Below are positions 1 through 8,840 of a stretch of 64,000 nt of DNA, one piece after another (position 1 is the stretch's first letter; every line of letters starts with the position of its first letter). Made by a program: the position numbers and the translations under genes. The notes under the pieces are model-generated. The model was not told the origin of the DNA. It was given only the letters and a program-made list of their open reading frames with translations, and made no database searches. Source of the stretch: CAZSAK01 sp964605155 (GTDB lineage: Bacteria > Pseudomonadota > Gammaproteobacteria > SZUA-140); the NCBI GenBank assembly GCA_964605155.1, contig CAZSAK010000015.1, positions 1-64,000 of the forward strand, in the 5' to 3' direction.

Positions 1-153
1 CAGATAGACTGTCGCTGTAACGGACCTGACTACCCATAGGAAGCATTTATCCTCTCCTGACCGGGATGTTTGATCGAGCGCATACGTCTGCCCGGCTGTA
101 AACAGCATAACGAGCGCATACAATCCAAACTGTAAACTTTTTAGCATAGACAT
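1..153 (-). CDS. TraB/GumN-family protein, N-terminal part only (runs off the left edge)
   Basis: Only the first 51 codons are in the window. They open with a signal peptide (basic MSMLKS, a hydrophobic stretch to about residue 20, cleavage likely after QTYA), then reach FLWVVRS and ATVYL. Those two stretches match the start of the TraB/GumN (haem-binding/metalloprotease-like) fold, where an LGSxH motif would come next but lies outside the window. An AAGGAAG ribosome site lies 6 nt before the ATG at 153; a second in-frame ATG is at 147. The gene follows rlmB by 15 nt on the same strand, so it is probably co-transcribed. The family call rests on a short stretch. Confidence 0.55.
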   Translation of the reverse strand, partial: MSMLKSLQFGLYALVMLFTAGQTYALDQTSRSGEDKCFLWVVRSVTATVYL

Positions 154-168
154 ACTGTGCTTCCTTAT

Positions 169-957
169 TTATTCCCTGTGAAGATGTTGTTCACGCGACG
201 TCATGCGCTGTCGCAGGGCCTCGTATATGCAGATACCGGCCGCGACCGATACATTCAGGCTTTCAACCGATCCCGCCATGGGTATATGCACGATATTGTC
301 ACATAGTTCACGCGTCAGACGACGCAGACCCTTGCCTTCCGCCCCCACAACCAGTGCGATCGCACCGGACAGGTTCGCAGCAAACAAACTGCAATCCCCC
401 TTCTCGTCCGCACCGATAATCCAGACACCGCTCGTCTTCAACCGACGCAGGACACGGGCAAGATTGGTCACCTGTATAAACGGGATGGTCTCAACGGCGC
501 CGCTGGCCACCTTGCGAACCACCGGTGTGATCCCCGACGCACGCTTTTTGGGCGCGATGACCGCATGGACTCCCGCCGCGTTCGCCGTACGGATGCATGC
601 GCCCAGGTTATGTGGATCCTGAATCCCGTCCAGCACCAGTAAAAAAGGCGGCTCTTCAAGTCTTCCCAGGAAATCGTCAAGATCCGTCTCTGTCACAGAT
701 AACGATTTTTCCAGCCTTGCCAGGACTCCCTGGTGTCGCATGCCAGCGGTGTATCGGTCAAGCTCCCCGCCGGATACGTGGCGTATGGGTATGTGTGCCT
801 GGCGTGCGCGTTCGGCGATGACACCCAGGCGTTTGTTTTTCCTGCCATCGTCCTGCAAACAGATTTCGATGATATTGCCGGGATTGGCCGTGAGCAGCGC
901 CGAGACCGCATGGATACCGAAGACATAGTCATCCGTGTTGAGAGTCGGGAGCCTCAA
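169..957 (-). CDS. rlmB: 23S rRNA (guanosine-2'-O-)-methyltransferase RlmB
   Basis: SpoU/TrmH-family methyltransferase that modifies a guanosine of 23S rRNA (G2251 in E. coli). Visible are the small N-terminal substrate-binding domain starting at DDYVFGIHAV and the three SPOUT knot motifs: HNLGACIRTA (about residue 117), VGAEGKGLRRL (about 207) and PMAGSVESLNVSVAAG (about 235). From the proposed TTG at 957 the protein is 262 aa, slightly longer than E. coli RlmB (243). No in-frame ATG lies between the rnr stop at 983 and the conserved domain. The reading frame stays open to 1110, but that would overlap rnr by 128 nt with a low-complexity basic leader, so TTG is the best guess and the start is uncertain. 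Confidence 0.93.
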   Translation of the reverse strand: MRLPTLNTDDYVFGIHAVSALLTANPGNIIEICLQDDGRKNKRLGVIAERARQAHIPIRHVSGGELDRYTAGMRHQGVLARLEKSLSVTETDLDDFLGRLEEPPFLLVLDGIQDPHNLGACIRTANAAGVHAVIAPKKRASGITPVVRKVASGAVETIPFIQVTNLARVLRRLKTSGVWIIGADEKGDCSLFAANLSGAIALVVGAEGKGLRRLTRELCDNIVHIPMAGSVESLNVSVAAGICIYEALRQRMTSREQHLHRE

Positions 958-982
958 GGCATCATTATCGCAATTAACCGAT

Positions 983-3265
983 TCATCGTGCGCTGCGCTT
1001 GCGCCTGCGCATCGCCGTCTTTTTCTTTGTGACGGATTTCCCCGTCTTGGCCGCCTTATTGTGACGTATCTTGGTCTTGCGCGAGGAACCTTTTTGTTCT
1101 GCCAATACAAAATCTATCTTGCGCTCATCCAGGTCAACGCGGACCACCTTGACGTGGATCTTGTCTGCCAGACGATACACCTTGCCTGTACGCTCGCCCA
1201 CCATCCGGTGCTTGACCGGATCAAAATGATAATAATCGTTTTCGAGCGCAGTGACATGAACCAGCCCCTCCACATAGATATCGTTGAGCTCAACGAACAG
1301 GCCAAAACTGGTGACGGTGGTAATGATACCCGGAAATTCCTGTCCGACCCGGCTCATCATGTACTCGCATTTCAGCCAGTCGACGGCATCGCGTGTCGCT
1401 TCGTCGGCTCGCCGTTCCGTCATGGAACAATGATCCCCCAGCGCCTGCATATTGGTCGTTGTATAGTTAAACTCGGAGACGGGTTTGCGTGACAGGATGT
1501 GGCGGATACCGCGATGTACGAGTAAATCCGGATAACGGCGGATAGGCGAGGTAAAATGTGTATATGCAGTAAGCGCGAGGCCGAAGTGGCCCATATTATC
1601 CGGATGATAGATGGCCTGTTTCAGGCTGCGCAACAGCACCGTCTCGATCAAGTGACGGTCCGGGCGCCCGCGAACAGAAGAGATCAGCCTGGCAAAGTCC
1701 TTTGCACCGGGTTGTTCACCACCTCCCAGCTTCAATCCCAGCTCCGACAGAAACGTCTTCAGATCAACCAGCTTGTCCGGCGACGGCTCCTGATGTACCC
1801 GGTAAACCATGGGTAGCATGTGTTCGATAAATAATTCCGCCGCGGCGATATTCGCCGCAATCATGAATTCCTCGATCATCTTGTGGGCATCGTTGCGCAC
1901 GACAGGGACGATGGTCCTGATCTTGCGTTGTGTGCCGAAGACGATACGTGTCTCACGTGTCTCAAAGTCAATCGCCCCACGCTGCTCCCGCGCCGTTCTA
2001 AGTGTCTGGTAGAGATCGTACAGGTGCTCTAGATGCGGGGTTAACTGCGAATACTCCTTGCGCAGCGCCGCATCGCGGTCGATCAATATCGCTGCGACCT
2101 TGTTATAGGTCAGACGTGCATGGGATCTCATTACAGCACTGAAGAAACGCGATGATTTGATCTTTCCTTCCTCGGTAATATGGAGGTCACACACCATGCA
2201 CAGACGATCAACATCAGGATTAAGGGAACAGAGATGATTGGAAAGGATTTCCGGCAGCATCGGGATCACGTTTTCCGGGAAATACACCGAGTTACCCCTG
2301 TTGCGCGCCTCGTTGTCCAGGGCGCTGTCCGGATAGACATAAGCAGACACATCGGCAATCGCAACCAGCAGTCGCCACCCCTTACCTTTGGGTTCGCAGT
2401 ACACGGCATCATCGAAATCCCGCGAATCCTCGCCGTCGATCGTCACCAGCGGCAAAGAGCGGATATCTTCGCGGTCATCAATGACATCCCGCGGTATGTG
2501 GCTCGGAAAACGTCCCGCCTCCTCCATCACCGCCGCAGGCCATTGATACGGTAACTCATAATTCCGCACCGCGATCTCCATCTCCATTCCCGGGGCCATA
2601 TGGTCACCCAGGATCTCGATCACGGTACCGACAGCCTGGGAATGCTGCCCGGGCTGTTCCACTATGGCGACCACCACGATCTGGCCGTGCCTGGCACCGC
2701 CCTGCTTCTCGGACGGCACGATGATCTCCTGGCAGATGCGTTTATTATCCGGCACTACGAAACCGACACCACTCTCGAGATGGAAACGGCCGACAAGTTC
2801 ATGGGTATTGCGTTCCAGTACTTCGACCAGCTTTCCTTCGCGCCTGTTTCTTCTGTCGACACCGACGATCTGAACAATCACCCGGTCCCCGTGCAATACA
2901 GAGCGCATCTGGCGCGCGGAAAGGAAGACATCATCGCCGCCGTCATCCGGTACCAGAAAACCATAACCGTCGGCATGACCGATAATCCTGCCGCGCACCA
3001 GATCCATCTTGCTGGCAATGCCGTATCCACCGCGACGATTGCGGATCAGCTGGCCGTCACGTTCCATTGCACTGAGACGCCTGCGCAAGGCCTCCAGATC
3101 GGACTCCTGTGTAATACCGAAATCGGCGGCGAGTGATTTGATGGTCAGGGGGACCTTACTGTGCTGGAGATGTTCCATGATGAATTCGCGGCTGATGATC
3201 GGCCGTTCATAACGGGCGGCCTCACGCTCTGCGTAAGGGTCTTTTTTGTCTGATTTCTTTGCCAT
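983..3265 (-). CDS. rnr: Ribonuclease R
   Basis: Processive 3'-5' exoribonuclease that degrades structured RNA. The 760 aa show the family layout: an N-terminal winged-helix and cold-shock RNA-binding region (about 20-230), the RNB catalytic domain with the metal-binding signature DGEDSRDFDDAV near residue 281, an S1 domain near 640-725 (GIITTVTSFGLFVEL) and a basic Lys/Arg-rich tail. The tail is shorter than in the 813-aa E. coli protein. The gene lies just upstream of rlmB on the minus strand, an arrangement also seen in Pseudomonas and E. coli, so the two are probably one transcript. The tRNA-Leu gene lies divergently upstream. Confidence 0.97.
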   Translation of the reverse strand: MAKKSDKKDPYAEREAARYERPIISREFIMEHLQHSKVPLTIKSLAADFGITQESDLEALRRRLSAMERDGQLIRNRRGGYGIASKMDLVRGRIIGHADGYGFLVPDDGGDDVFLSARQMRSVLHGDRVIVQIVGVDRRNRREGKLVEVLERNTHELVGRFHLESGVGFVVPDNKRICQEIIVPSEKQGGARHGQIVVVAIVEQPGQHSQAVGTVIEILGDHMAPGMEMEIAVRNYELPYQWPAAVMEEAGRFPSHIPRDVIDDREDIRSLPLVTIDGEDSRDFDDAVYCEPKGKGWRLLVAIADVSAYVYPDSALDNEARNRGNSVYFPENVIPMLPEILSNHLCSLNPDVDRLCMVCDLHITEEGKIKSSRFFSAVMRSHARLTYNKVAAILIDRDAALRKEYSQLTPHLEHLYDLYQTLRTAREQRGAIDFETRETRIVFGTQRKIRTIVPVVRNDAHKMIEEFMIAANIAAAELFIEHMLPMVYRVHQEPSPDKLVDLKTFLSELGLKLGGGEQPGAKDFARLISSVRGRPDRHLIETVLLRSLKQAIYHPDNMGHFGLALTAYTHFTSPIRRYPDLLVHRGIRHILSRKPVSEFNYTTTNMQALGDHCSMTERRADEATRDAVDWLKCEYMMSRVGQEFPGIITTVTSFGLFVELNDIYVEGLVHVTALENDYYHFDPVKHRMVGERTGKVYRLADKIHVKVVRVDLDERKIDFVLAEQKGSSRKTKIRHNKAAKTGKSVTKKKTAMRRRKRSAR

Positions 3266-3390
3266 TCCTTATTTAAAATATACTGTTAGGTAACTGTTAT
3301 AGAGTGAATCATAATTGACTTTGGTATACCGTATCGGTAAAGTGCGCGGCTTACGGTTTCAATATGTTTAACGTAACATACGTTATAACA

Positions 3391-3477
3391 GCCGAGGTGG
3401 CGGAATTGGTAGACGCGCTAGCTTCAGGTGCTAGTGGGGGTAACTCCGTGGAGGTTCAAGTCCTCTCCTCGGCACCA
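3391..3477 (+). tRNA. tRNA-Leu(CAG)
   Basis: An 87-nt cloverleaf with encoded CCA. The acceptor arms GCCGAGG and CCTCGGC pair. The anticodon stem CTAGC/GCTAG encloses the loop TTCAGGT, giving anticodon CAG. The variable arm is long (class II), and the T-loop region reads GGTTCAAGTCC. The position between rnr and purA matches the tRNA-Leu at this locus in Pseudomonas. Confidence 0.97.
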
Positions 3478-3533
3478 AACAAACATTTTATATATTCCAC
3501 GGGTTATTCTTACTTCTCTCTTCAAAAAATGAT

Positions 3534-3554
3534 TTTTAAGATCCTATCTTAAAA
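3534..3554. terminator. AT-rich perfect hairpin, possible bidirectional terminator
   Basis: TTTTAAGA, a 5-nt loop and TCTTAAAA form a perfect 8-bp stem between tRNA-Leu (plus) and purA (minus). Read on the minus strand it is followed after three bases by a run of six T, so it could end purA transcription; on the plus strand it could end the tRNA transcript. The stem is AT-only apart from one G-C pair, so it may be weak. It overlaps the left end of the inverted-repeat element at 3548. Confidence 0.4.
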
Positions 3555-3687
3555 TTAGCGAGCAGCAGGCGAGACAAGGCAAAAATGAACGGGTAAGCGG
3601 AGTTTACACGATAATCTGCTGCATTCGTGGCCCCGCATTTCGCGTTTGTTTTTTAAACGCCGTATCGTCAAGCACAGCAATTTTAAG
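3548..3687. repeat. 140-bp element with 9-bp terminal inverted repeats (MITE-like)
   Basis: The segment begins with CTTAAAATT and ends with its exact reverse complement AATTTTAAG, seven bases short of the purA stop. Inside are GCGAGACAAGGCAAAAATGA, GCGGAGTTTACAC and CGCCGTATCGTCAAGCACAG. I associate these phrases with short dispersed repeats in gammaproteobacterial chromosomes, but this is memory and not a search. It has no convincing coding capacity, and no second copy was noticed in the window. Confidence 0.45.
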
Positions 3688-3693
3688 TTGGTC

Positions 3694-4986
3694 CTAATCA
3701 AATGGGTGTCTGAGGATTATAGTCTCATCCCTCTCGGGGCCTGTCGATATGATATCGATCGGTGTCTCGACAATTTCCTCGATCTTATTCAGATAGTCGC
3801 ACGCAGCCCGGGGCAGATCCTTGTAGCGCTTCAGACCCACCGTGGATTCTGTCCAGCCGGGCATGTCTATATAGATCGGCTCGCAATCCGCATAGGCTTC
3901 GGCGCCATTGGGCGGTAATAATCGTTCCTCTCCGCCATAGCGATAACCGACGGCGATGCGAATCGTGTCCAGCCCGTCGAGCACGTCGAGCTTGGTGATG
4001 CATAAGCCGGTCAGACTGTTCAGTTGGACGGCGCGCCGCAGGGCAACAGCGTCAAACCAGCCGCAACGGCGTGGCCGTCCCGTCGTAGAGCCGAATTCAT
4101 GTCCGCGTCGCGCCAGAAAGCCGCCCATTTCATTCACCTGTTCTGTAGGAAACGGACCTGATCCAACGCGCGTGGTGTAGGCCTTGGTAATACCCAGAAC
4201 GTAATCAAAATACAACAAACCCATTCCGCTGCCGGTGGACGCGCCACCCGCTATGGTATTGGATGAGGTCACATAGGGATAGGTACCGTGATCGATATCG
4301 AGTAAGGTACCCTGCGCACCTTCGAACAATACATTGTCACCGCGCTTGTGAAATGCATACACCTGTTCAGGAACGTCGGTTATTAGGGATTCCAGTTTTT
4401 CCCTGTAGGAAAGGTTTTCCTCCAGCACTGCCTGAAAATCGAGCGGCTCGGTTTTATAAAAGTTTTGCAGCATGAAATTGTGATAATCCAGCACCTCACC
4501 GAGTTTCGCCGCGAAGCGCTCACGATACAGTAGATCACCAAGCCTCAACCCTCGCCTTGCCACCTTATCCTCATAGGCGGGACCGATACCACGCCCCGTG
4601 GTACCAATTGCGGCACTGCCGCGGGCAAGTTCACGTGCCTTGTCCAGTTCGATATGACAGGACAGGATCAACGGACAGGACGGGCTTATTCTCAAACGCT
4701 CCTCAACAGGCACACCGCGCTGTTTGAGCATATCCATTTCCTGGATCAGGGCCGCCGGGTATACCACCACTCCGTTCCCTATAAGACATACAACATCCTT
4801 GCGCAGGATTCCCGACGGGATTAGATGTAATATGGTTTTCTCACCATCGATTACCAGGGTATGGCCCGCATTATGGCCGCCCTGGAACCGCACCACGGCC
4901 TGCACCCGTTCAGTCAGCAGATCTACGACCTTTCCCTTTCCCTCATCCCCCCATTGAGAACCGACGACGACGACTTTCTTACCCAT
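3694..4986 (-). CDS. purA: Adenylosuccinate synthetase
   Basis: Catalyses the first committed step from IMP to AMP, condensing IMP and aspartate with GTP hydrolysis. The 430 aa are standard length. Seen are the N-terminal GTP loop SQWGDEGKGK (about residues 9-18), FQGGHNAGHT (about 34-43), TTGRGIGPAYEDK (about 128-140) and GAQGTLLDIDHGTYPYVTSS (about 222-241). It sits between hisZ and tRNA-Leu, the order found in Pseudomonas. The partner enzyme gene purB is at the far end of the second housekeeping block. Confidence 0.98.
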   Translation of the reverse strand: MGKKVVVVGSQWGDEGKGKVVDLLTERVQAVVRFQGGHNAGHTLVIDGEKTILHLIPSGILRKDVVCLIGNGVVVYPAALIQEMDMLKQRGVPVEERLRISPSCPLILSCHIELDKARELARGSAAIGTTGRGIGPAYEDKVARRGLRLGDLLYRERFAAKLGEVLDYHNFMLQNFYKTEPLDFQAVLEENLSYREKLESLITDVPEQVYAFHKRGDNVLFEGAQGTLLDIDHGTYPYVTSSNTIAGGASTGSGMGLLYFDYVLGITKAYTTRVGSGPFPTEQVNEMGGFLARRGHEFGSTTGRPRRCGWFDAVALRRAVQLNSLTGLCITKLDVLDGLDTIRIAVGYRYGGEERLLPPNGAEAYADCEPIYIDMPGWTESTVGLKRYKDLPRAACDYLNKIEEIVETPIDIISTGPERDETIILRHPFD

Positions 4987-5041
4987 GAGTTATCTTATAA
5001 CCGCGCATGTATTTTAATAATGATGATCAATCAGGATTTTT

Positions 5042-6280
5042 TCAAGTTGCACGCGCATCATCCTTGGCCTTGTAACTTGACTGTTCATAACCGACCACGA
5101 CCCATTTTTCTGCTTGCTTCTCTATGACACGATCACAACCCATCTCGGGTAATATGCCTTTTTGTCCATGCAAAAGACAGATCACACGTTCGCCCTGTTT
5201 GCGCAGTTCAACGATGAATTCCTGCAACAACGGATCGCTGGAACACGGCGCAATGATGGCATGCGGTTCATAAGGCTGTGCGGGACTGAGAGCCATCAGG
5301 GTTTTCAGATCCGAACTGAATCCGGTGGCAGGACGCGCACGACCGAATACACGGCCGATCTCATCATAACGCCCGCCTCGCGCCAGTTCCTGACCATGCC
5401 CCGGAATAAAGGCCGCATACACGATACCGGTCTGATAACGGTAGCCACGCAATTCAGCAAGGTCGAAATACAACGGGATGTCTGGCAGTTGCTGTTGCAC
5501 GGCTTGCGCCACTTGGCCGAGGTTTTCAAGCGCATGCTGGACATTCTTGCCCGCTTTCTTCAGACACCGACGTGCATCCTGCAATACTTCATTGCCCCCG
5601 TTGAGATCTACAAGGCTGACCAGCATCTGTCGGTATTTTTCATCTATCGACAATCCGGATAAAAAGCTTTCTATTTCGGGCGTAGCCTTGCGTTGCAAGG
5701 CACTGAACAAGGTTGATTCCTGTGTCTGATCAAGACCTGCATCCTGTGCCAGTCCGCGAAATATACCCACATGGCCCAGATCGATATGTATATCATCCAG
5801 GCCCGTTACACGCAGCGTCTCCACCATCAGTCGCAGAATTTCTACATCACTCTCGATACCTGCATGCCCGAAGAGTTCGGCACCCACCTGTAAAGGGCTG
5901 CGGCTGCGGGTAGAGCCTGATTGGCGGGTACGCAATACGGCATCCAGATAACACAATCGAACCGGGGCCTCGCGATTTAACCGGTGTGCCTCGATTCGGG
6001 ATACCTGTGGCGTCATGTCCGCCCGCACACCCATCAAGCGACCAGTCATCTGGTCAATCAGTTTGAATGTTTCCAGATCGAGATCATGTCCCATGCCCAC
6101 GAGCAGGGATTCCAGATACTCAATCAGCGGTGGTATGACGAGTTCGTAGCCCCATGTGTGAAAAAGATCCAGCAGGTCACGTCTCAATCTCTCCAGACGT
6201 TCCGCCTGTGGCGGAAGAAATTCATCAACACCCTCAGGAAGCAACCAGCGATTATTATCATTGAATGAACTGTTGCTCAT
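5042..6280 (-). CDS. hisZ: ATP phosphoribosyltransferase regulatory subunit HisZ
   Basis: A catalytically inactive histidyl-tRNA synthetase paralogue that forms the regulatory half of the short-form HisG/HisZ enzyme at the first step of histidine synthesis. The class II synthetase fold is recognisable: LLPEGVDEFLPPQAERLERL at the N-terminus, VRADMTPQVSRIEAHRL (motif 2 region) and ELARGGRYDEIGRVFG near residue 310. At 412 aa it lacks the HisRS anticodon-binding domain. The start at 6280 (MSNSSFNDN) begins just before the conserved domain; an in-frame upstream start at 6334 adds 18 residues and cannot be excluded. Its presence implies a short-form HisG elsewhere in the genome. Confidence 0.93.
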   Translation of the reverse strand: MSNSSFNDNNRWLLPEGVDEFLPPQAERLERLRRDLLDLFHTWGYELVIPPLIEYLESLLVGMGHDLDLETFKLIDQMTGRLMGVRADMTPQVSRIEAHRLNREAPVRLCYLDAVLRTRQSGSTRSRSPLQVGAELFGHAGIESDVEILRLMVETLRVTGLDDIHIDLGHVGIFRGLAQDAGLDQTQESTLFSALQRKATPEIESFLSGLSIDEKYRQMLVSLVDLNGGNEVLQDARRCLKKAGKNVQHALENLGQVAQAVQQQLPDIPLYFDLAELRGYRYQTGIVYAAFIPGHGQELARGGRYDEIGRVFGRARPATGFSSDLKTLMALSPAQPYEPHAIIAPCSSDPLLQEFIVELRKQGERVICLLHGQKGILPEMGCDRVIEKQAEKWVVVGYEQSSYKAKDDARAT

Positions 6281-6377
6281 GGTGTTTTGATTAACAGAAA
6301 AGAATCTTATTATTGTTTGATATGCAGGGGGCAATCATCGGGACAGACGTGTTCACATATTTTTGAAAACGCGCGAA

Positions 6378-6563
6378 CTAACGTATTATATATAAGAGAA
6401 TCACGCCGATTAACATACTCGTCAAACCTGCAAACCGCAATGACTGATCATTCATTTCAATCATCTTAAGGAGTGTCCGGCGCATTGCGCCGGGATTGAC
6501 AAATGGAATGATGCCCTCGATGACAAGCACTAGGGCGATGGCGGCAAGGAAATCATGCCACAT
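6378..6563 (-). CDS. DUF2065 family small membrane protein (YjeT-like)
   Basis: A 61-aa protein with two hydrophobic segments (residues about 5-22 and 44-60) separated by a polar MRRTLLKMIEMNDQ loop; the pattern and the phrase EGIIPFVNP match DUF2065. In Pseudomonas and E. coli this small gene also sits beside hflC in the hfl-purA cluster. The function is unknown. Association with the FtsH-HflKC membrane complex is only suggested by position. Confidence 0.88.
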   Translation of the reverse strand: MWHDFLAAIALVLVIEGIIPFVNPGAMRRTLLKMIEMNDQSLRFAGLTSMLIGVILLYIIR

Positions 6564-6618
6564 TCACTCACCCGAATTACCTGAAAATCCTGCAACAGAT
6601 ATATTGATCACCCCGTCT

Positions 6619-7488
6619 CTACTTGGCCTCCGGCTGATTGAAATACTTGAAAAAATCCGTGTCGGGTTCGAAAACGATCACGTCGCTCTCATCCTTGAAG
6701 GTCGATTTATAGGCATTCAGGCTGCGATAAAATGAATAGAATTCACGGTCCTTGTCAAATGTCTTCGCGTAGGTGTTGGCCGCGACTGCGTCGCCTTCAC
6801 CACGAATCTGTTCCGCCTCGCGGAAAGCTTCAGCCTTGATCACGGTAACCTCCCTGTCGGCCTCCGCCTTGATACCTGCAGCGATCTCCTCGCCCTCGGC
6901 ACGAAGCTCATTGGCGACACGCTTACGTTCCGCCTCCATTCTTCTGTAGACTGAAGTGCTGACATCCTCGGCAAGGTCGATGCGCTTGAGGCGGACATCA
7001 ATCACACTGATACCAAATGCCCTGGCCTGTTTGTCAGCATTAACCGACAGGATGTTCATGATCTGCTTGCGTTCCCCGGAGACCACTTCCTGGATTGTGC
7101 GTTTACCGAACTCGCTGCGCAGTCCATCCTTGATGATTTGCGAAAGACGTAAATTGGCACGCGATATATCGCCGCTCATCGTGGTGTAATACTGACGTAC
7201 ATCCTCAATTTTCCACTTCACGAAGGCATCGACGATAAGGTTCTTTTTCTCTTTTGTCAGATAGCGTTCCGGTTCTGCGTCGAGAGTCAGGATGCGCCCG
7301 TCAAACTTCATGACGTTGTTGATCAATGGCATCTTGAAATGTAATCCCGGATCATAATCCGTGCGGATAATCTCTCCCAATCGAAACTTGGCGGCACGTT
7401 GCCATTCGCTGACTGTGAACACCGAATTCAGCCCTGCAAGCAGAACGACGATCAAGACCACCAGCAAAAAAACCTGTTTTTGCGACAT
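6619..7488 (-). CDS. hflC: FtsH protease modulator HflC
   Basis: An SPFH/Band-7 protein that, with HflK, assembles into a membrane cage around FtsH. The 289 aa have an N-terminal signal anchor (residues about 5-25), then the SPFH domain beginning SEWQRAAKFRLGEI, a long helical RRMEAERKRVANELRAEGEE stretch and a C-terminal FYSFYRSLNAYK segment typical of HflC. Its ATG overlaps the last base of the hflK stop (TGATG), so translation is probably coupled and the subunits made in step. Confidence 0.97.
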   Translation of the reverse strand: MSQKQVFLLVVLIVVLLAGLNSVFTVSEWQRAAKFRLGEIIRTDYDPGLHFKMPLINNVMKFDGRILTLDAEPERYLTKEKKNLIVDAFVKWKIEDVRQYYTTMSGDISRANLRLSQIIKDGLRSEFGKRTIQEVVSGERKQIMNILSVNADKQARAFGISVIDVRLKRIDLAEDVSTSVYRRMEAERKRVANELRAEGEEIAAGIKAEADREVTVIKAEAFREAEQIRGEGDAVAANTYAKTFDKDREFYSFYRSLNAYKSTFKDESDVIVFEPDTDFFKYFNQPEAK

Positions 7489-8747
7489 CAGCGAATCTCC
7501 CTGCTGCGTAATAAAGCCCTCGCCCGGTCACTCAGGCTCTGATCGCTGCTGCCGGAGTTGCGGGAGCCTTGATTCGATTGCTGCTGGGATTGTCCCGAGC
7601 CCGATGATTGCCGATCATCGGATTGCTGGCCGGTTCCGAGCGGTAATGACATATTTGTACCTTGCAGCAGGCGGTCAAGCGGTAAAAACAGGATATTCCC
7701 GCCCTGCTTGACATCCAGCATCACCTTGCTGGTCTTGTTCATGACCTCTTCTATGGTATCCAGATACAGACGTTCACGTGTCACCTCGGGCGCCTTTTCA
7801 TATTCATCCAGTACTTGCTGAAAACGGCTTGTTTCACCTTCCGCCTTCTCGATGACTTGCTGCTTGTAACCCTTGGCTTCCTCGAGCATGCGCGACCTTG
7901 CACCCCGCGCCCTTGGGATTACCGAATTGGAATAGGCTTCGGCCTCGTTGATCGAGCGCTGTCTGTCCTCGCGTGCCTTTACGGCATCACTGAAAGCGGC
8001 CTGTACCTGTTCGGGTGGTTGTGCATCCTGCATGTTGAGGCTGATAACCTGAAGACCGGAATTATAGAGATCGAGGATATCCTGGATCAGTTTTTCCCCG
8101 CGTTGCACCACTTCACTGCGTCCTTCCGTCAGCACGAAGTCCATCTTGCTCTTGCCGATGATTTCGCGGATCGCGCTCTCTGTAACCTGTCCCAGGGTCA
8201 GGTCAGGATCCCGCACATTGAACAGGTAATCCTTGGCGTCCTTGACCTGATACTGGATGGCAAAATTCACATCGACGATATTTTCATCCTGCGTCAGCAT
8301 CAGTGCCTCGCGTGGGATCGATCTTGTCGTCTGCTGATCGGTGCCACCGGAGCGGTAACCGATTTCTACGGTACGTACCTGTTCTATATTGACAACCTCC
8401 ACATTCTGGACCGGATACGGGATATGCCAGTGAAATCCCGGTTGTGTCGTCGTGTTGTATTTCCCGAACTGCAGCACGACGCCGCGCGTACCTTCATCGA
8501 TGATATAAAAACCCGACAGGCCCCAAACTGCCACGATGATGAGCACGATGAGACCGATTCCATACTTGCCCGGCCCGGAGGTACCGCCACCACCCGTACC
8601 TTTACCTTTGCCGCCGCCAAAGATCCCGCCAAACTTTGCCTGGATCTTGCGCACAACCTCATCCAGATCCGGGGGACCCTGCTGGCCGCCTTTACTGCCG
8701 CCCCACGGATCGTCATCCTTGGAGCCACCGGGCTCATTCCAGGCCAT
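7488..8747 (-). CDS. hflK: FtsH protease modulator HflK
   Basis: Partner of HflC in the FtsH-regulating complex. It has the typical Gly-rich cytosolic N-terminus (MAWNEPGGSKDDDPWGG), one transmembrane helix at about residues 62-83, the SPFH domain (DEGTRGVVLQFGKY), a helical region and a Ser/Gln-rich tail (about 370-410). The start at 8747 was chosen because HflK proteins begin MAWNxPG. An ATG at 8765 and a TTG at 8768 would add six or seven residues, and neither has a better ribosome site. The gene is followed directly by hflC. Confidence 0.96.
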   Translation of the reverse strand: MAWNEPGGSKDDDPWGGSKGGQQGPPDLDEVVRKIQAKFGGIFGGGKGKGTGGGGTSGPGKYGIGLIVLIIVAVWGLSGFYIIDEGTRGVVLQFGKYNTTTQPGFHWHIPYPVQNVEVVNIEQVRTVEIGYRSGGTDQQTTRSIPREALMLTQDENIVDVNFAIQYQVKDAKDYLFNVRDPDLTLGQVTESAIREIIGKSKMDFVLTEGRSEVVQRGEKLIQDILDLYNSGLQVISLNMQDAQPPEQVQAAFSDAVKAREDRQRSINEAEAYSNSVIPRARGARSRMLEEAKGYKQQVIEKAEGETSRFQQVLDEYEKAPEVTRERLYLDTIEEVMNKTSKVMLDVKQGGNILFLPLDRLLQGTNMSLPLGTGQQSDDRQSSGSGQSQQQSNQGSRNSGSSDQSLSDRARALLRSREIR

Positions 8748-8840
8748 CTTTACAGGTTTCTTCATCAATGTTTTGTCCAGCTTTTACAATTCGGTGGAAA
8801 GTGGGTGATTTTAGGGGTTACGTGATGGTGCTGCAAGGTC

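Noticed and set aside
958..1110. Upstream extension of the rlmB frame
   Set aside because: It is a basic low-complexity reading of the rnr 3' end in another frame and not part of any RlmB.
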